A DNA stretch of 64,000 nucleotides from Phycisphaerales bacterium (GTDB taxonomy: Bacteria; Planctomycetota; Phycisphaerae; Phycisphaerales; UBA1924). Both the position numbers and the translations under genes were made by a program. The stretch's first letter is position 1; each line of letters begins with the position of its first letter. This document shows, piece by piece, positions 15,304 through 23,555 of the stretch. The DNA is taken from positions 1-64,000 of the forward strand of contig JAFIFZ010000053.1 of NCBI GenBank assembly GCA_020831775.1, read 5' to 3'. The notes under the pieces are model-generated. The model ran no database searches. It worked only from the letters and a program-made list of their open reading frames with translations, and had not been told where the DNA came from.

Positions 15304-15837
15304 ATGACCACCCCGACCAAGAAGACCACAAAGAAGAGCACCGCCAAGAAGACGACCAGCAAGGCGGCGGCGAAGAAGGCCCCCGCCAAGAAGACGACCC
15401 GCACGACCGCCAGCGCGGCGCGGGCCGAGGGCGCGGCCAAGACCAAGCGGGCCCGGCAGGCCAAGGCCGCCCCGCAGGACCATGAGGTGCCCAGCCCGAA
15501 GGAGATCGCCAACGACGCGAATCTGGAGGCGTACGCGAAGAGCAAGGCCCCCAGGAAGCCGCGCTCGAAGAAGACGACGGTCGCTCCAGGCGACGCGAAG
15601 CGCACGAGCGGGCTCGACTTCGCCGCTGCGGTCCTGGCCAAGGCGGGCGAGCCGCTGGCCGCCAAGGCCATCGCCGAGCGCGCCATCGCGGCGGGCTGGA
15701 AGACCAGCGGCAAGACGCCGCACGCCACGCTCTACGCCGCGATCACCCGCGAGATCGCCAGGAAGGGCGACGCGGCCCGCTTCAAGAAGACCGACCGCGG
15801 CCTGTTCGCCGCGGCAGGCGCGAAGGGGGGCCGCTGA
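15304..15837 (+). CDS. Histone H1-like tail fused to a HARE-HTH domain
   Basis: A 177-residue protein. Residues 1-95 are Lys/Ala/Thr-rich with repeated KKTT/KKS/AKK units, like histone H1 and bacterial Hc1-type tails. Residues 102-170 (SGLDFAAAVLAKAGEPLAAK, then AIAERAIAAGWKTSGKTPHATLYAAI, RFKKTDRGLF) match the HARE-HTH/HB1 winged helix, also found at the RNA polymerase delta subunit and in some restriction enzymes. It probably binds DNA through both parts and may compact phage DNA or mark modified bases. A ribosome site AGAAGGAG stands before the ATG. The next gene starts directly at its stop. Confidence 0.78.
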   Translation: MTTPTKKTTKKSTAKKTTSKAAAKKAPAKKTTRTTASAARAEGAAKTKRARQAKAAPQDHEVPSPKEIANDANLEAYAKSKAPRKPRSKKTTVAPGDAKRTSGLDFAAAVLAKAGEPLAAKAIAERAIAAGWKTSGKTPHATLYAAITREIARKGDAARFKKTDRGLFAAAGAKGGR

Positions 15838-16212
15838 ATGGACCGCCCCGATCAAGAGCCCCGGGCGGAGCGCACCGAGACCTTCCGCGTCGACGCCGAC
15901 GGCAACCTGGTCCGCAGCGTCGTCCCCGGGGTCGGCTCGCCCTACGAGCACCGGTGCACGATGTGGGCCTTCAAGCGCGTCTGCTGGCGCTTCGATGAGC
16001 ACGGCGAAGGCGACACCGTCGAGACGCTCGCCGCGGTCGCGCAGATCCCGGTGACCCAGGCCGCCACGGCCCTCGCCTTCCTGCTCGAGCGCGGCATCGT
16101 CACCACCGAGCGCCGGCGCAACTTCCCCGCGACCATCGATGTCCTCCTCGACGGCATGGCCGAGTACTTCGCCCTGCGGGAGAAGGGGCCGGAGCCGGCC
16201 GACGCCGATTGA
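15838..16212 (+). CDS. Winged-helix-like protein of unknown function
   Basis: A 124-residue protein whose ATG follows the previous stop without a gap, so the two are translated together. Residues 45-95 (MWAFKRVCWRFDEHGEGDTV, then LAAVAQIPVTQAATALAFLLERGIVTTERRRNF) look like a winged helix with a basic wing. An N-terminal strand pair (ETFRVDADGNLVRSVVPG) precedes it. I do not recognise the family. It may regulate the HARE protein or act with it. Confidence 0.62.
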   Translation: MDRPDQEPRAERTETFRVDADGNLVRSVVPGVGSPYEHRCTMWAFKRVCWRFDEHGEGDTVETLAAVAQIPVTQAATALAFLLERGIVTTERRRNFPATIDVLLDGMAEYFALREKGPEPADAD

Positions 16213-16239
16213 TCCTCTCTGGACAGCCCGATCCCGCTT

Positions 16240-16263
16240 CCCCGGCCGCCGGCCGGGGTTTTT
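16240..16263 (+). terminator. Rho-independent terminator
   Basis: Stem CCCCGGCC (16240-16247) / GGCCGGGG (16251-16258) with a 3-base loop, then TTTTT. It closes the small plus-strand operon before fic. Confidence 0.85.
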
Positions 16264-16315
16264 CAGTGGCGAACCTCCGAATTTGCCGCTATGAACGGCA
16301 AGTTTCCTAACGGGC

Positions 16316-16371
16316 TTGACTGGGAACGCCGACGTTCTTAGTCTCTCTGGGTAAGAACGTCCACGTTCCCA
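16316..16371 (+). promoter_or_regulatory. fic promoter enclosed in a long palindromic operator
   Basis: A promoter TTGACT (16316-16321), 17 bases, TAGTCT (16339-16344). Two 20-base arms, TGGGAACG-CCG-ACGTTCTTA (16321-16340) and its inverted copy TAAGAACGT-CCA-CGTTCCCA (16352-16371), differ only in the centre three bases. The arms cover the spacer, the -10 and the transcription start and end 3 bases before the ATG. This is a clear autorepressor site, and the C-terminal winged helix of the Fic protein could be the ligand. Confidence 0.7.
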
Positions 16372-16374
16372 GCC

Positions 16375-17556
16375 ATGCCACGAACCACCGGCACATATCG
16401 ACCCACGACCATCGCCGGCCGAGCCGTCGAGGCCTTCATCCCTGCGCCGCTCCCGCTCAAGGATCCGGCGCTCGATCTGGGCGGCACGCGAGAGACACTT
16501 CTTACAGAAGCCCAAGCCTCGCTCGAACGGCTCAGCCTCGTGGGTCGGCTGGTCCCCAGCATCGAATGGTTCATCTACGGGTTCGTTCGCAAGGAGGCGC
16601 TGATCTCCTCGCAGATCGAGGGGACGCAGGCGACGCTCGAGGACGTCCTGGAGTTCGAAGCGACCGAACGGAGCGATCGGCCCGACGATGTCGAGGAGGT
16701 CTGCAACTATGTCGCCGCCCTGACCTACGCCCGCCGCGAACTCTCCAGCGCCGGCGGCCTTCCCGTGAGCACGCGGCTGCTGTGCGAAGCGCACAAGCTC
16801 TTGATGAAGGGGGCGCGAGGCGGGAACAAGGACCCGGGCCACCTGCGCAAGGTCCAGAACTGGATCGGTGGCCGAAGCGCCGACACGATCCGGTTCGTGC
16901 CGCCGCCACCGGACGCCCTGGTCGATGCGATGCACGAGCTCGACCGATGGATTCATTCGGAGGATCCGACCCACCCCTTGGTGAAGGCCGGTCTCGCGCA
17001 TGTGCAGTTCGAGACGATCCACCCGTTCCTCGACGGCAACGGACGCATCGGCAGGCTGCTCATCGCGCTGCTGCTGGAGCACTGGGGCTTGCTCGACCAG
17101 CCGCTGCTCTATATCAGCGCCGCGATCCGACGCGACCAGTCCGAGTACTACCAGCGGCTCAGCGCGGTCCGCACCGAAGGCGATTGGGAGGGCTGGACGG
17201 AGTTCTTCCTCCGCTGCGTGCGCAGCGCCGCGGACGACGGGGTCTCGGTCACGACCCAGATCTCGGCGCTCGTCAGCGACGACCGCAAGCGTCTGGCCCG
17301 GCTTCCGGGGTCCACGCTCGCCGCGGTGCAACTCTTCGACATGCTGCCGGAGCACCCGGTCGTCACCGGCCCGCTGGTGATGAAACTCATGGACACCAGC
17401 GCCCCGACCGCCCGGCGCTCGATCGATATTCTCCAGAGAGCTGACATCCTTGTCGAGACGACCGGCAAGCTCCGCGACCGCGCCTTCACCTACCGGCGGT
17501 ACGTCAAGGCGCTCACCGGCGAGGACAGCGGCGACGTCGCAGACGATGTCTCGTAG
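16375..17556 (+). CDS. Fic-domain protein (AMP-transferase) with inhibitory helix and C-terminal winged helix
   Basis: A 393-residue protein. The inhibitory motif SSQIEGTQAT (S-x-x-x-E-G) is at 78-87, the Fic catalytic motif HPFLDGNGRIGR at 216-227 with all residues intact (H, P, F, D, G, N, G, R), and a C-terminal region (about 320-385) is predicted as a winged helix (VVTGPLVMKLMDTSAPTARR). It belongs to the large class II Fic group (N-terminal inhibition), whose members transfer AMP to proteins. Targets cannot be told from sequence. It is monocistronic, sits among phage genes, and is preceded by the long palindromic operator. Role may be self-limiting toxin or regulator. Confidence 0.9.
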   Translation: MPRTTGTYRPTTIAGRAVEAFIPAPLPLKDPALDLGGTRETLLTEAQASLERLSLVGRLVPSIEWFIYGFVRKEALISSQIEGTQATLEDVLEFEATERSDRPDDVEEVCNYVAALTYARRELSSAGGLPVSTRLLCEAHKLLMKGARGGNKDPGHLRKVQNWIGGRSADTIRFVPPPPDALVDAMHELDRWIHSEDPTHPLVKAGLAHVQFETIHPFLDGNGRIGRLLIALLLEHWGLLDQPLLYISAAIRRDQSEYYQRLSAVRTEGDWEGWTEFFLRCVRSAADDGVSVTTQISALVSDDRKRLARLPGSTLAAVQLFDMLPEHPVVTGPLVMKLMDTSAPTARRSIDILQRADILVETTGKLRDRAFTYRRYVKALTGEDSGDVADDVS

Positions 17557-17591
17557 GAGCGACAACCGGCTGACCATGGCGTCGGTGCTGC

Positions 17592-18953
17592 TCACACCCC
17601 GCTCCCAGTCTCGACGGGCTCCGCAGCGTTCGCGGGGACCCGCTCCGCCTTCTTCCCCGTGAACGCCTCCCACCGCTGCACGATGACATCGCAGTACAGC
17701 GGGTCGAGCTCCATCAGGAACCCGCGTCGGCCCTGCTGCTCGCAGGCGATCAGCGTCGAGCCGGAGCCGCCGAAGAGGTCGAGCACGTTCTCGCCTGGCT
17801 TGGACGAGTACTCGATCGCCCGCGCGGCCAGCTCGACGGGCTTCTCGGTCAGGTGGACCATGCTCTGGGGGTTGACCTTCTTGACATGCCAGAGGTCGGT
17901 GGCGTTGTTGGGGCCGTAGAAGTGGTGCCCCGCCCCCTCCTTCCAGCCGTAGAAGCAGATCTCGAACGCACCCATGAAGTCCTTGCGGGTCAGGACGGGG
18001 TGCTGCTTGTCCCACACGATCCCCTGGCTGAAGTACAGCCCGCACGCCTCAAGCGGGCCGGGGTAGTTGCCCAGGTTCGCGTAGCCGCCCCAGATGTAGA
18101 ACGAGCCGCCCGGCTTGAGCGCCCGAGCCGCGTTGCCGAACCACGCCAGCAGCAGCGCATCGAACGCGTCGTCGGTCACGAAGTCGTTGGCCAGCGGCCG
18201 GTCCTTCGCACGCATCTTGCCGCCGGTCGGCTTGGCCTTCTCGGGGTGCCGCGCGAGGTCGAGTTTCTGGTGGTGCGTCTGGGCCTTGCCGCCTGCCTTG
18301 CCGCCCTGCTTGCTGAACGAGCTGTTGCCCGCCGCGATGGCGTTGTTGCTCCGCGGCTCGACCTTCACGTTGTACGGCGGATCGGTGTTGACCAGGTCGA
18401 TCACCTGCCCGTCGAGCAGGCGGTCGAGATCGTCCGGGCTGCCGCTGTCGCCGCAGAGCAGCCGGTGCTTGCCGAGGATCCACAGGTCTCCCGGGCGCGT
18501 GGTCGGCTCATCGGGCGGCGAGGGCACTTCGTCGGGGTCGGTCAGCCCCGCGTTGCCGCCGGCGCTGAGCAGCTTGGTGAGCTCCTTCTCGTCGAAGCCC
18601 AGCGACGCGAGGTCGAAGTCCATCGCCTGGAGATCGCCGAGTTCGATGGGCAAGAGGTCGAAGTTCCACTCGGCCAGCTCGCCGCTCTTGTTGTCGGCGA
18701 TGCGGTACGCCTTGATCTGCGCGGGCGTGAGGTCCTTGGCGACATGGACCGGGGCCTTCTCCAGCCCGAGCCTGAGCGCCGCCTTGTACCGCGTGTGCCC
18801 GCAGACGATGACGCCCTCGGTGTCCACCACGATCGGCTGGCGGAAGCCGAACTCCCGCAGCGATGCCGCGACGGCGTCGACCGCCTGGTCGTTCAGGCGG
18901 GGGTTGTTCTCGTACGGGGTAATGTCCGCGAGCGGACGCAGTTCGATCTTCAT
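17592..18953 (-). CDS. ParB-domain DNA methyltransferase
   Basis: A 453-residue protein of two parts. Residues 1-110 are a ParB/sulfiredoxin-like domain (PYENNPRLNDQAVDAVAASL, VDTEGVIVCGHTRYKAALRLGL). Residues 150-445 are an amino-methyltransferase: the DPPYN catalytic motif lies near 195, and LDLFGGSGSTLIACEQQGR near 400 binds SAM. The order (catalytic before SAM site) is that of beta-class N4-cytosine or N6-adenine enzymes. Such ParB-MTases are common phage orphan methylases that protect phage DNA from host restriction. GGAGG precedes the ATG. The preceding small frame overlaps its start by ATGA. Confidence 0.88.
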   Translation of the reverse strand: MKIELRPLADITPYENNPRLNDQAVDAVAASLREFGFRQPIVVDTEGVIVCGHTRYKAALRLGLEKAPVHVAKDLTPAQIKAYRIADNKSGELAEWNFDLLPIELGDLQAMDFDLASLGFDEKELTKLLSAGGNAGLTDPDEVPSPPDEPTTRPGDLWILGKHRLLCGDSGSPDDLDRLLDGQVIDLVNTDPPYNVKVEPRSNNAIAAGNSSFSKQGGKAGGKAQTHHQKLDLARHPEKAKPTGGKMRAKDRPLANDFVTDDAFDALLLAWFGNAARALKPGGSFYIWGGYANLGNYPGPLEACGLYFSQGIVWDKQHPVLTRKDFMGAFEICFYGWKEGAGHHFYGPNNATDLWHVKKVNPQSMVHLTEKPVELAARAIEYSSKPGENVLDLFGGSGSTLIACEQQGRRGFLMELDPLYCDVIVQRWEAFTGKKAERVPANAAEPVETGSGV

Positions 18954-19195
18954 GGCAGGAGCCTCCGTGCTCTGGGGTTTGGGGTGAACACGCCGGCGGC
19001 CCGGCGGGCGACGTTCGCCCGTGCGGGATCGGTTGGCGGGATCGGGGGCTGGTTCGGGGGTGCGCCGCCGGGCGCGACACGGGCCAACGTCGGGCGGCCC
19101 GTGGCCAAGCGGGCGAGGGCGTGGGGACCGGACCGGACAAGCGAAACAAACTCAATCGGGGATTGCGGCTGTTCCCGCGGGCGTCGGCTGACCAT
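18950..19195 (-). CDS. Possible 81-residue Pro/Ala/Arg-rich leader protein
   Basis: A minus-strand frame from the ATG at 19195 (GAGGGGGG just before it) to a TGA that overlaps the methyltransferase ATG (ATGA). It starts MVSRRPREQPQSPIEFVSLV and becomes Pro/Ala/Arg-rich. No known family. A translation-coupling position and a copy of the phage motif just upstream (19204-19219) favour a real gene; the biased composition in GC-rich DNA argues against it. Confidence 0.35.
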   Translation of the reverse strand: MVSRRPREQPQSPIEFVSLVRSGPHALARLATGRPTLARVAPGGAPPNQPPIPPTDPARANVARRAAGVFTPNPRARRLLP

Positions 19196-19203
19196 CCCCC
19201 CTC

Positions 19204-19219
19204 GGAAGTACCTATGCCG
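19204..19219 (-). promoter_or_regulatory. Repeated phage motif, site 3 (before the methyltransferase operon)
   Basis: Minus strand CGGCATAGGTACTTCC, matching the common CGGCATAGGT core but diverging at the GACCC part. It is 9 bases before the 19195 ATG and 250 before the methyltransferase ATG. It is the weakest of the four copies. Confidence 0.4.
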
Positions 19220-19391
19220 CCCGCGCTGGCCCGCGCCCTCGCGCCCACGGCCCGCCCAGGCGGCCCACGTTCCGCCGTGTCGCGTCCGGGCCGCAGAGTT
19301 GATCCGCTGGGCCACTCGGGCCGGGGCGCCACACGGGCCAACGACGGGGATCGCGCCCCGGCTCAACCGGGCGAACCTCGAACCTCCCGCG

Positions 19392-19618
19392 CGAACCAAC
19401 CAAGCGCGCGCAGTTGGTTCGGGTGCGGCGGCCAACTGGCCGCACGCGACCCGGGGGGGTATGGGGGGGTGCTTGCAGTTAGTTAGTTCGGCCGTTTTGG
19501 TCCCCCTGGGGTGCCGAACCTCGCGCACCGGATCAACGGGCTGCGCGAGGTTCGCGCTGTCCGGGCGAACTAACCGCGCGCACGGAATCACCGAGTTTGC
19601 GCGCAGTTGGTTAGTTCG
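19392..19618. repeat. Cluster of five short repeats in both orientations
   Basis: Copies of a (GC)GCAGTTGGTT(AGTT)CG motif: plus strand at 19410-19421, 19475-19490 and 19599-19618; inverted at 19392-19401 and 19566-19581. They lie in the 440-base non-coding stretch between the primase/helicase stop and the methyltransferase operon. A further direct pair CACGGGCCAACGWCGGG stands at 19078-19094 and 19332-19348. Clustered repeats next to a replication gene suggest an origin with initiator sites, or a multi-site operator. Confidence 0.55.
19515..19554. repeat. Perfect 13-bp stem-loop within the repeat region
   Basis: CGAACCTCGCGCA (19515-19527) and its exact complement TGCGCGAGGTTCG (19542-19554) enclose a 14-base loop. 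There is no poly-T run, so it is more likely part of an origin or a processing/attenuation structure than a simple terminator of the primase gene. Confidence 0.6.
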
Positions 19619-19635
19619 AAGGCATCCGGAAAGGT

Positions 19636-21822
19636 TCACGATGCGCCCCCTTCCCGCTCGGATCCAGGCAGCACGAAGCCCACCGGTCCGCCCCTCCCGG
19701 GCAGCTTGCGTCGCTCAATGAGTTGGCGGGACTCCGCGATGCTGAGCAGGTCCTCGGCTCGCCTCACGGGCAGGCCCTTGACAGGCTTCACGCGCTCGCG
19801 GAGCTCGGCGAGCGACAGGGGTTCGCTGGAGATGAACTCCGCCACGAACCGCTCGGCCGTCCACGACGGCTCGGCGGGCTTCTCGGGCTTCGGCGGCGCG
19901 TCCTTCTTCTTGCCCGGCCGCTCGTTCTTGAGCGACCCCGGGTCGAGCGTCTCGTCGACCGACCACACCGGGAAGTTCCACCGCAGGCAGGCCGGATCGA
20001 TCGGCGGCCAGGAGCGGACCGCCGCGTCGAGCACGACGACCCCGTTCTCCTCGTGCGGCCGCAGGACCAGGTGCGTGTCGGTCGCCCGGCTCTGCGCGCC
20101 CGCGCCGGCCCCGACGTCGGTCACGCTCTTGCCGCTCTGGCTGCCCTTGGTCGAGTGGTGGATGAGCACGAAGCAGCAGCCGAGGCGGTCGGCGAAGGCG
20201 TCGATGCGGTTGTAGATGTTGGCCATCGTGCCGTTGTCGTTCTCGTCGCCGCCGGCGGGCATGAACCGGTAGAACGCGTCGAGCACGATGACCTTGAACC
20301 GCCCGGGCTCGAGGGCCTCGAAGTACGGCGCGAGCGTGAAGATGTCCTGGAGTCGGCCGCGGAGGTTGTCCACGAAGATGCGATCGGCGATCTCGCGCAT
20401 CGCCACGCCGCGTGCCTGGGCGACCTTGGGCAGGCGGTGGGCGCTGGTCTCGCGGTGCAGCTCGTTGTCGATGATCAGGACCGGCCCGGCCTCGGTCTGG
20501 TAGCGGCCCAGCCACGGGCGGCCGGTCGCCACCGCGATCGCCAGGTCGAGCGTCAGCCAGCTCTTGCCGGTCTTGGGGCTGGCGATGACGTTCATGGTTT
20601 CGCCGGCGCGGAGCAGGCCGTGGATTACCGGCTCGCGGAGCTCGGGGTACGCCGCGACGAGCTCGCCGACCGGCACCGGGCACGGCTCGAGCGGCGAGGC
20701 GGCTTCCGCCGGCGGATCGGTCATGAAGGCCGAGAGGTCGACGCCGGTCGCGGACTCGCGAGAGCCGTAGCCCTCGGACGCCAGCGCCGACGCCGCGGCC
20801 GCGAAGTCCCCGTGGTGCTCGAGCAGGGCGTAGACCGCGAACGGCGAGTAGCCCTTGTGGGCCTCGAACGGCTGGGCGTTGGTGCTGAAGACGTAGAAGA
20901 CCCGGTCCTTGAGCGTCGCGCTCGTGCCCGCGGACTTGCCGGGCCGGCGCCAGTGCTCGTTCCCCCCCACATCGCCCGCCTTCGCCATCGCCCAGCCGTG
21001 CCGGAGCAGGATCTCGCGGGGGTCTCCGCGCTCGTTGAAGTCGTCGCCCGGTCTGGTGGAGCAACGATCCGGAAGTCCCGGAGAGTTGGAGTGCGTCGGC
21101 GCGCCGCCGACCACCGGCTTGGGTGATTCGTCCAGCGCCCACGCGCAGCCGAGCAGCACGTCCCGCTCGTCGGCGGTGATCACCGGCGGCTCGCGAAGAT
21201 CGCCCTGGACGACCGCGTACCCGGGCGAGGGGTCGCACAGGAACAGCCCGCCCTCGCCGCGCGTCTCGATGATCGTGACGATCGCGACCCACGCGCCCGA
21301 CGCGTCACGCCTGGGCGTGTACTCCTTGCTGCCGATGACCACGGGCCCGCCGCATTCGTCGCCTTCCCCGAGTTCGATCCGGCGCTGGGCCAGCTTGGTG
21401 TTGCCCGAGACCTGCGTCTCGCAGCGGTACACCACATGACGCCCGCCCGAGGGCGTGGTCTCGATGACCAGCCGATCCAGCAGGCCGGGCGACGCCGCCT
21501 CGACCGCCTCGCGCCACGCCTCGAAGGCCTCGCCGCCGCCGCCGTCCCAGTTGTCGAAGTCGATCATCTCGAGGTGGCCCGAGACCGCGCCGCACACGAG
21601 GCACATCGCTTGCCCGGCCTCGGCCGAGGCGGCGAACCACGCCCCGATCTCGTCGCCCGACGGCAGGCGCGTCTGGTACGGCTTCCACGACGGCAGCGCG
21701 ACGCGCTTCTCCTCGCCGCGGCGGAAGGCGGGGAGCACGCAGAGCCCCGCTGCCACGCAGGCGGAGGCGTGCGACGCGAGCGTCCCGTTCGGGCTCGCGG
21801 GTTGCATGGGGTGCGCAGCCAT
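19636..21822 (-). CDS. Phage primase-polymerase / RepA-like helicase
   Basis: A 728-residue protein from the ATG at 21822 (MAAHPMQPASPNGTLASHAS). Residues 10-200 match the bifunctional primase/polymerase domain (VAAGLCVLPAF, HLEMIDFDNWDG, VIETTPSGGRHVVYRC with catalytic D-x-D and the S-G-G-x-H signature). Residues 370-590 are a RepA/AAA-25-like RecA fold: Walker A ASPKTGKSWLTLDLA, VLIIDNELHRET and Walker B VIVLDAFYRFMP. It likely initiates and unwinds phage DNA. The C-terminus (about 640-720) looks like a winged helix. The start overlaps the upstream helicase stop (ATGA), and a repeat-rich region lies downstream. Confidence 0.85.
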   Translation of the reverse strand: MAAHPMQPASPNGTLASHASACVAAGLCVLPAFRRGEEKRVALPSWKPYQTRLPSGDEIGAWFAASAEAGQAMCLVCGAVSGHLEMIDFDNWDGGGGEAFEAWREAVEAASPGLLDRLVIETTPSGGRHVVYRCETQVSGNTKLAQRRIELGEGDECGGPVVIGSKEYTPRRDASGAWVAIVTIIETRGEGGLFLCDPSPGYAVVQGDLREPPVITADERDVLLGCAWALDESPKPVVGGAPTHSNSPGLPDRCSTRPGDDFNERGDPREILLRHGWAMAKAGDVGGNEHWRRPGKSAGTSATLKDRVFYVFSTNAQPFEAHKGYSPFAVYALLEHHGDFAAAASALASEGYGSRESATGVDLSAFMTDPPAEAASPLEPCPVPVGELVAAYPELREPVIHGLLRAGETMNVIASPKTGKSWLTLDLAIAVATGRPWLGRYQTEAGPVLIIDNELHRETSAHRLPKVAQARGVAMREIADRIFVDNLRGRLQDIFTLAPYFEALEPGRFKVIVLDAFYRFMPAGGDENDNGTMANIYNRIDAFADRLGCCFVLIHHSTKGSQSGKSVTDVGAGAGAQSRATDTHLVLRPHEENGVVVLDAAVRSWPPIDPACLRWNFPVWSVDETLDPGSLKNERPGKKKDAPPKPEKPAEPSWTAERFVAEFISSEPLSLAELRERVKPVKGLPVRRAEDLLSIAESRQLIERRKLPGRGGPVGFVLPGSEREGGAS

Positions 21823-23555
21823 CAGAAGGGGATCTCGTCGTCTGGGATGCCGTAGGTGTGGCCCGCGCCGATTGCGACGGGCGAGCGGGGTTCGCTCGGC
21901 AGGTCGTCGCACGACTCCAGCCGCGGCGGCTTGTCGCCGAGCTGGTAGCCGACGATCCGCTCCCACCTGTCGCCCGGCTTCATCTCGAGCGTGATGCGCT
22001 CCGTCCGGGCCACCGCGCCCGCGTTCGCCCACTCCACCGCCTCCTCGACCGAGAGCGGCACCGGGTCGCGAGACCGCTCTCGCCACCACCGCTCAGCCTT
22101 GCGGCGCGCGAAACCGCCCTCGGGATGCTCGAAGCAGCACCACTCCTTGGCCCAGCGGTTGAAGCCGATGCGGTACTCGACGCGCATCGTCGGCTTGGCC
22201 AGCGGATCGCTGCGCTTGTGGTGGACGTAGTACGCGACCTCGATGACGCGCTCGTCGCGCCGCGTCGGGCCTTCCGAGCCGGTGACCACCGCTTCGTCGG
22301 AGGCGACCGCCGCGTGCTTGACCTGGCGGGGCGGGAACGCGTGTCCGCACTCGGGACAGACGGTGTAAGCCGCGTGGATCAGGGCGTCGCACTCTGGGCA
22401 CTGCTTGGCGGGGGGGGCGGGGGGGTCGCCCGAAGCGTCCTTGGTGTCCGCCAGGCGGATCGCGTCCACCGGGCCGTGGCGGAGCACGTTGCCGCCGAAG
22501 TCGAGCACGAGGCAGTCGGTCTTGCCCTCGGCCATGCGGAAACCCCGCCCGACCATCTGGTAGTAGAGCCCGGGGCTCATCGTCGGGCGCAGCATCGCCA
22601 CGCAGTCGACATTCGGGGCATCGAAGCCCGTCGTCAGCACGTTCACGTTCGCTAGGTACTTCAGCCCCCCCGCGCCGCCCGACTTGAAGCGGGCGATCAG
22701 CGCATCGCGCTCCTTGGCCGGAGTCCCGCCCTCGACGAACCCGCATTCAACGCCGTGCTTCTCCCGCAGCACCCGCACCACATGCTCGCCGTGCCGAACG
22801 CCCGAGCAGAACAGCAGCACGCTCCGCCGGTCGGTCGTCGCGGCGACGACCTCGGCGCACGCCGCCTCGACCAGCCCGTCCTCGTCCATGCGGTCCTCAA
22901 GCTCGCCGGCGACGAACTCGCCGCCGCGCACATGGATGTCGCTGGTGTCGGCGACGGCCTTCCCGGCGCGGCTCTTGAGCGGGCAGAGGTAGCCCTGCAC
23001 GATCAGCTCGCGCACGCCCGCCTCGAAGCACACCTCGTGCAACACCGAGTCAGGCCCGCAGATCATGCCGGTCTTCATGCGGTAGGGCGTGGCGGTGAGC
23101 CCGATCACACGCTGGTGGTCGCACAGATCGCGGGCGTCGGCGAGGAAACGGCGGTACATGCCTTCTCCGTCCGGCGGGATGAGGTGGGCCTCGTCCACGA
23201 TGACCAGGTCGAGCGGACCGAGGTCGTGCGCCCGCTGGTACACCGACTGGATGCCCGCGATCGTCACGGCGTAGCCGAGGTCGCGCCGCCCGAGCCCGGC
23301 GCTGAAGACACCGACCGGCAGGTCAGGGGCCACGGCCCGCAGCTTGCCCGCCGTCTGTTCGAGCAGCTCTTTCACATGAGCCAGCACGACCACACGCCCG
23401 TCCCACTTCTGCACCGCGTCGCGGCACAGCTCGGCGATGACGTGCGTCTTGCCCGATCCGGTCGGGAGCACGACGGCGGGGTTGGTTTCGCTCTTGGCGA
23501 TGTGGTTCCACACCGCGCCGACCGCGTCGCGTTGGTAGGGCCTCAACGCTTCCAC
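21822..23555 (-). CDS. DEAD/DEAH helicase of type-III-restriction-like superfamily 2
   Basis: A 577-residue protein starting at a GTG (23555) behind GGAGGGA; ALRPYQRDAV follows at once. Motif I VVLPTGSGKTH (about 24-34), motif Ia VVLAHVKELLEQ, motif II VIVDEAHLI, motif III GLTATPYR, and C-domain motifs NVLTTGFDAPNVDC and YYQMVGRGFRM are all intact. A zinc ribbon (C-P-E-C ... C-P-E-C) follows at about 370-395. The last 150 residues hold a region (VIEVAYYVHHKR, MRVEYRIGFNRWAKEW) seen in phage helicases of this group. It overlaps the DUF669 stop, so it is translation-coupled. It probably acts in phage replication or recombination. Confidence 0.87.
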   Translation of the reverse strand: MEALRPYQRDAVGAVWNHIAKSETNPAVVLPTGSGKTHVIAELCRDAVQKWDGRVVVLAHVKELLEQTAGKLRAVAPDLPVGVFSAGLGRRDLGYAVTIAGIQSVYQRAHDLGPLDLVIVDEAHLIPPDGEGMYRRFLADARDLCDHQRVIGLTATPYRMKTGMICGPDSVLHEVCFEAGVRELIVQGYLCPLKSRAGKAVADTSDIHVRGGEFVAGELEDRMDEDGLVEAACAEVVAATTDRRSVLLFCSGVRHGEHVVRVLREKHGVECGFVEGGTPAKERDALIARFKSGGAGGLKYLANVNVLTTGFDAPNVDCVAMLRPTMSPGLYYQMVGRGFRMAEGKTDCLVLDFGGNVLRHGPVDAIRLADTKDASGDPPAPPAKQCPECDALIHAAYTVCPECGHAFPPRQVKHAAVASDEAVVTGSEGPTRRDERVIEVAYYVHHKRSDPLAKPTMRVEYRIGFNRWAKEWCCFEHPEGGFARRKAERWWRERSRDPVPLSVEEAVEWANAGAVARTERITLEMKPGDRWERIVGYQLGDKPPRLESCDDLPSEPRSPVAIGAGHTYGIPDDEIPF

